Shown: positions 5,347 through 6,622 of the stretch, piece by piece | Numbering within the stretch: the first letter of the stretch is position 1 | Layout: every line of letters starts with the position of its first letter | NCBI GenBank assembly: GCA_034678805.1 | Contig: JAXDBN010000022.1 | Coordinates: 1-6,622 of the forward strand | DNA from: PHAA01 sp034678805 | Lineage (GTDB): Bacteria > Bacillota > Syntrophomonadia > Syntrophomonadales > Syntrophomonadaceae | Direction: 5' to 3' | Length of the DNA: 6,622 nucleotides | Translations under genes and position numbers: made by a program | Notes under the pieces: generated by a model | Told to the model about the DNA's origin: nothing | Database searches by the model: none | What the model saw: the letters and a program-made list of their open reading frames with translations, nothing else

Positions 5347-5378
5347 CGTGAATGCCCGGAAATAGAGCGTAAATGCCC
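5347..5378 (+). repeat. Direct repeat CGTGAATGCCC / CGTAAATGCCC, 21-bp spacing
   Basis: The two 11-base copies (5347-5357 and 5368-5378) differ at one position and start exactly 21 bases apart, two helical turns. A third related word, GTCAATGCCC, lies in the same orientation at 5004-5013. Paired sites with this spacing suit a dimeric DNA-binding protein or the repeated binding sites of an IS end. No owner is identifiable here. Confidence 0.45.
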
Positions 5379-5412
5379 AAAAAAATGCAGGGATTGAGCT
5401 TATGCTCCAACC
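5379..5412 (-). terminator. Weak terminator-like structure
   Basis: On the minus strand GGTTGGAGC, ATAA, GCTCAATCC forms an imperfect stem (GAGC/GCTC core with two mismatches), followed after about five bases by seven T residues (5379-5385 on the plus strand). It lies about 100 bases beyond the stop of the 77-residue gene and could end the oxidoreductase/membrane-protein transcript. The stem is weak and the T-run is displaced. Confidence 0.25.
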
Positions 5413-5432
5413 TATTAATAGCAAATGGGTAG

Positions 5433-5452
5433 TATGCCTCTATGATGGCATA
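5433..5452. repeat. Short inverted repeat TATGCC/GGCATA
   Basis: TATGCC (5433-5438) and GGCATA (5447-5452) form a 6-bp stem with an 8-base loop, about 55 bases past the stop of the minus-strand gene at 5508. There is no T-run. It may contribute to 3'-end structure only. Confidence 0.25.
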
Positions 5453-5507
5453 TCATCAACTATCTGCCTATGATACTCTTCTTCAATTTGATAGGACTAA
5501 TGTTTAT

Positions 5508-5741
5508 TTATAACTTGGTTGCAACCCAGCACAATAACAATCCCAAAATTGCTTCGCCACCTTTGATTCCGGCCAGGAAGATAGGACTCTTTCTGGAGAT
5601 TTTTAAAATAATAGATCTGTACCAGTTCGGGGTATAATCTAAACCCCAGAGAATATAACGTTCACCCAAAATGATTGCCAGCATAGCGTCTAAAATAAGC
5701 AGACTGCCGAGTATGAATAGCACATAACCAATTAATTTCAT
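5508..5741 (-). CDS. Small two-helix membrane protein of unknown function
   Basis: The product has 77 residues and I do not recognise it. Two hydrophobic helices lie at about 4-26 and 54-75, joined by a 27-residue polar loop containing RYILWGLDYTPNWYRS and a basic KISRKS cluster. The second helix carries GIKGGEAILG, a glycine-rich face that could pack against another helix. The ATG at 5739-5741 is chosen because AGGAGG (5748-5753) lies six bases upstream. A longer frame from a TTG at 5760-5762 would run through the ribosome binding site and is rejected. The gene begins 47 bases after the stop of the oxidoreductase on the same strand, so they may be co-transcribed. It resembles many short uncharacterised Bacillota membrane proteins. 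Coding status is fairly good and function is unknown. Confidence 0.7.
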   Translation of the reverse strand: MKLIGYVLFILGSLLILDAMLAIILGERYILWGLDYTPNWYRSIILKISRKSPIFLAGIKGGEAILGLLLCWVATKL

Positions 5742-5747
5742 TACTCT

Positions 5748-5753
5748 CCTCCT
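5748..5753 (-). promoter_or_regulatory. Ribosome binding site deciding the 77-residue start
   Basis: AGGAGG on the minus strand is six bases before the ATG at 5739-5741. It lies inside the longer TTG-initiated frame, so the shorter protein is the likely product. Confidence 0.8.
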
Positions 5754-5788
5754 GAATAGCAACCTTGGATAGCTACACTACAGGTTCA

Positions 5789-6622
5789 TTAAGTGTCTGA
5801 CACTTGACCGGGGTCCGCATTCTCCTCAGTTGTTGGGATAAACGTCCGAAATCGTCTCTTATCTTTCCGGCATATCATCTGGATTACCTGTCGGGAAGTC
5901 ATTGCCCCGGTTGATACTCCTCCAGGCGGCTGCACCCACATGCCAGAGAGCCAGAGGTTGTCCAGCCCCGGGACTGTCTTGGGGATTGTACGGAATCGAT
6001 TTACTTTATCAGGCGAGACAACCCAAGTCATAAATGTACCCTTCCAGTTTCCGGTATAGCGAACGTAGGTCATCGGGGTGGCGACATCGGTCATTTCAAT
6101 GGCAGATTTAAAGCCAGGATATTTGCGCTCCAGTTCATCGGCAAATGCTGCGGCAATTCTCTCTTTCTCAATTCGGTAGGCGTCCTGGTCAGTTGCCAAT
6201 TGTTCCCAGTGTTGATAGTCGTCGGTGGAGAAACCGGTTATGACAACAGACTTGCCCGGCGGGGCTAGGGTGGGATCGAAACAATAATTCTTCACCACCG
6301 TCCAATCCGCTTTCCAGTCCGTTAAGAATTGGGCTTTATAACATTCGCCCAGGCATTCGGGTTGGGAAGAAAGGTCCATATTCACACCAAAAGAGACCTG
6401 AACCATTGACGGGACTACGTTGCAGGTATCGAATAATTCCTGATGAATTGGATCAATATGCTTGCCATCCAGCATTTCATAAAGGGTTGTCCTTAAGTCT
6501 GCGGCCGATATTATGTAATCCCCCCTGATCTCCCTGCCATCAACCAGCCGAATACCCACTGCCCGGCCGTCTTCTTCCAGGATCTTGGCCACCCGGCATT
6601 TGTAATTAATCTTTGCTCCCAG
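5789..6622 (-). CDS. CrtI/phytoene-desaturase-like FAD oxidoreductase, C-terminal part
   Basis: The gene runs off the right edge. The visible 277 codons are the C-terminal part of a protein usually about 490-500 residues long, so roughly 215 residues, including the N-terminal GxGxxG FAD-binding motif, are missing. Visible residue 1 begins LGAKINYKCRVAKI, the usual GA-x-I...V strand, followed by VDGREIRGDYIISAAD (about 27-42), typical of the family's second nucleotide-fold segment. The C-terminal signature PGLDNLWLSGMWVQPPGG, then STGAMTSRQV (about 218-246), matches the FAD-contacting end of CrtI, carotenoid isomerase and related COG1233 enzymes. The substrate cannot be told: it could be a carotenoid, retinoid or other polyene or lipid. 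A GTG at 6590-6592 is internal, not a start. The stop codon (5789-5791) overlaps a palindrome. The 77-residue membrane protein follows 47 bases downstream. Confidence 0.9.
   Translation of the reverse strand: MGAKINYKCRVAKILEEDGRAVGIRLVDGREIRGDYIISAADLRTTLYEMLDGKHIDPIHQELFDTCNVVPSMVQVSFGVNMDLSSQPECLGECYKAQFLTDWKADWTVVKNYCFDPTLAPPGKSVVITGFSTDDYQHWEQLATDQDAYRIEKERIAAAFADELERKYPGFKSAIEMTDVATPMTYVRYTGNWKGTFMTWVVSPDKVNRFRTIPKTVPGLDNLWLSGMWVQPPGGVSTGAMTSRQVIQMICRKDKRRFRTFIPTTEENADPGQVSDT
5791..5815. repeat. Palindrome pair over the oxidoreductase 3' end
   Basis: AAGTGTCTGACACTT (5791-5805) is a 7+1+7 palindrome whose first base is shared with the oxidoreductase stop codon. It is followed at once by GACCGGGGTC (5806-5815), a 4-bp inverted repeat around GG. 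Together they encode the last residues of the protein (DPGQVSDT). The form resembles a dispersed REP-type element that inserted into or grew into the gene end, but I cannot confirm other copies. Confidence 0.45.

Larger units (their letters stand above)
4899..5507. other. 609-base region without a convincing gene
   Basis: This gap should hold the promoter of the exported operon (left part) and the 3' end of the 77-residue gene's transcript (right part). I could not find a convincing -35/-10 pair on the minus strand upstream of 4898; GATACT near 4917-4922 is a weak -10 candidate. The left part holds a REP-like palindrome (4973-5005). The middle (5040-5273) has minus-strand frames that may be decayed coding sequence. 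The right part has an 11-bp direct repeat (5347-5378) and weak hairpins. A plus-strand open frame at 4938-5207 has no good ribosome binding site and no recognisable protein features. The mixture looks like a patch of mobile-element debris. Confidence 0.5.

Noticed and set aside
5004..5378. IS21-type element bounded by the AATGCCC repeats
   Set aside because: IS21 ends do carry repeated sites, but no IstA/IstB sequence is present and the copies are in the same orientation, not inverted.
5742..5762. Longer 84-residue version of the small membrane protein from a TTG
   Set aside because: The extension covers the AGGAGG that serves the ATG at 5739-5741, and no comparable site precedes the TTG.
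6590..6592. GTG as the start of the oxidoreductase
   Set aside because: The reading frame stays open to the window edge with family-like sequence (LGAKINYKCR), and the visible part lacks the N-terminal FAD motif, so the gene is simply truncated by the window.
1..6622. CRISPR array, tRNA, rRNA or toxin-antitoxin locus
   Set aside because: No regularly spaced repeats beyond single pairs, no cloverleaf-like segment and no recognisable toxin or antitoxin pair were seen on either strand.

Overview
The window looks like accessory chromosomal DNA from a low-to-moderate-GC Bacillota, most likely a clostridial or negativicute anaerobe. This rests on strong AGGAGG-type ribosome binding sites, Gram-positive-style signal peptides with exported Ig-like and NlpC/P60-like proteins, an IS256-family element, and a palindrome resembling REP-type repeats I remember from clostridial genomes. 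The taxonomic call is an inference. All six protein-coding genes I support lie on the minus strand, so transcription runs right to left.

Layout from left to right. Positions about 1-1362 hold an IS256-family insertion sequence: an intact-looking 397-residue transposase with D161, D227 and E335, and imperfect terminal inverted repeats. Just outside it is a strong hairpin (1411-1464) built on the word GGGGTGTGC, which occurs a third time 20 bases further on. Next is a 144-residue membrane protein of unknown function with a GTG start (1568-2002). A 234-base gap with one long-looped inverted repeat follows.

Positions 2237-4898 carry the most interesting unit: three closely spaced genes, apparently one operon, whose products are all exported. 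In transcription order they are a secreted protein with an Fn3-like module and an NlpC/P60-like cysteine peptidase or amidase domain (334 aa), a secreted protein with three Big_2-like Ig repeats (330 aa), and a small lipoprotein with a PsbP-like fold (184 aa after correcting the start). A perfect 15-bp hairpin sits between the last two genes, directly upstream of the lipoprotein ribosome binding site. This block is visibly richer in A+T than the genes to its right (hand counts: 21/60 G+C for 3721-3780 against 35/60 for 5941-6000), which suggests separate acquisition.

Positions 4899-5507 have no convincing gene. They hold a REP-like palindrome, an 11-bp direct repeat spaced 21 bp, weak hairpins and possible decayed coding fragments. 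At the right end are a 77-residue, two-helix membrane protein (start corrected to 5741) and, 47 bases upstream of it, the C-terminal 277 residues of a CrtI/phytoene-desaturase-like FAD oxidoreductase whose beginning lies beyond the window. These two may form a second operon. A palindrome covers the oxidoreductase stop codon.

I see no CRISPR array, tRNA, rRNA or recognised defence system. The best candidate for something undescribed is the exported three-gene module, which probably acts at the cell surface.
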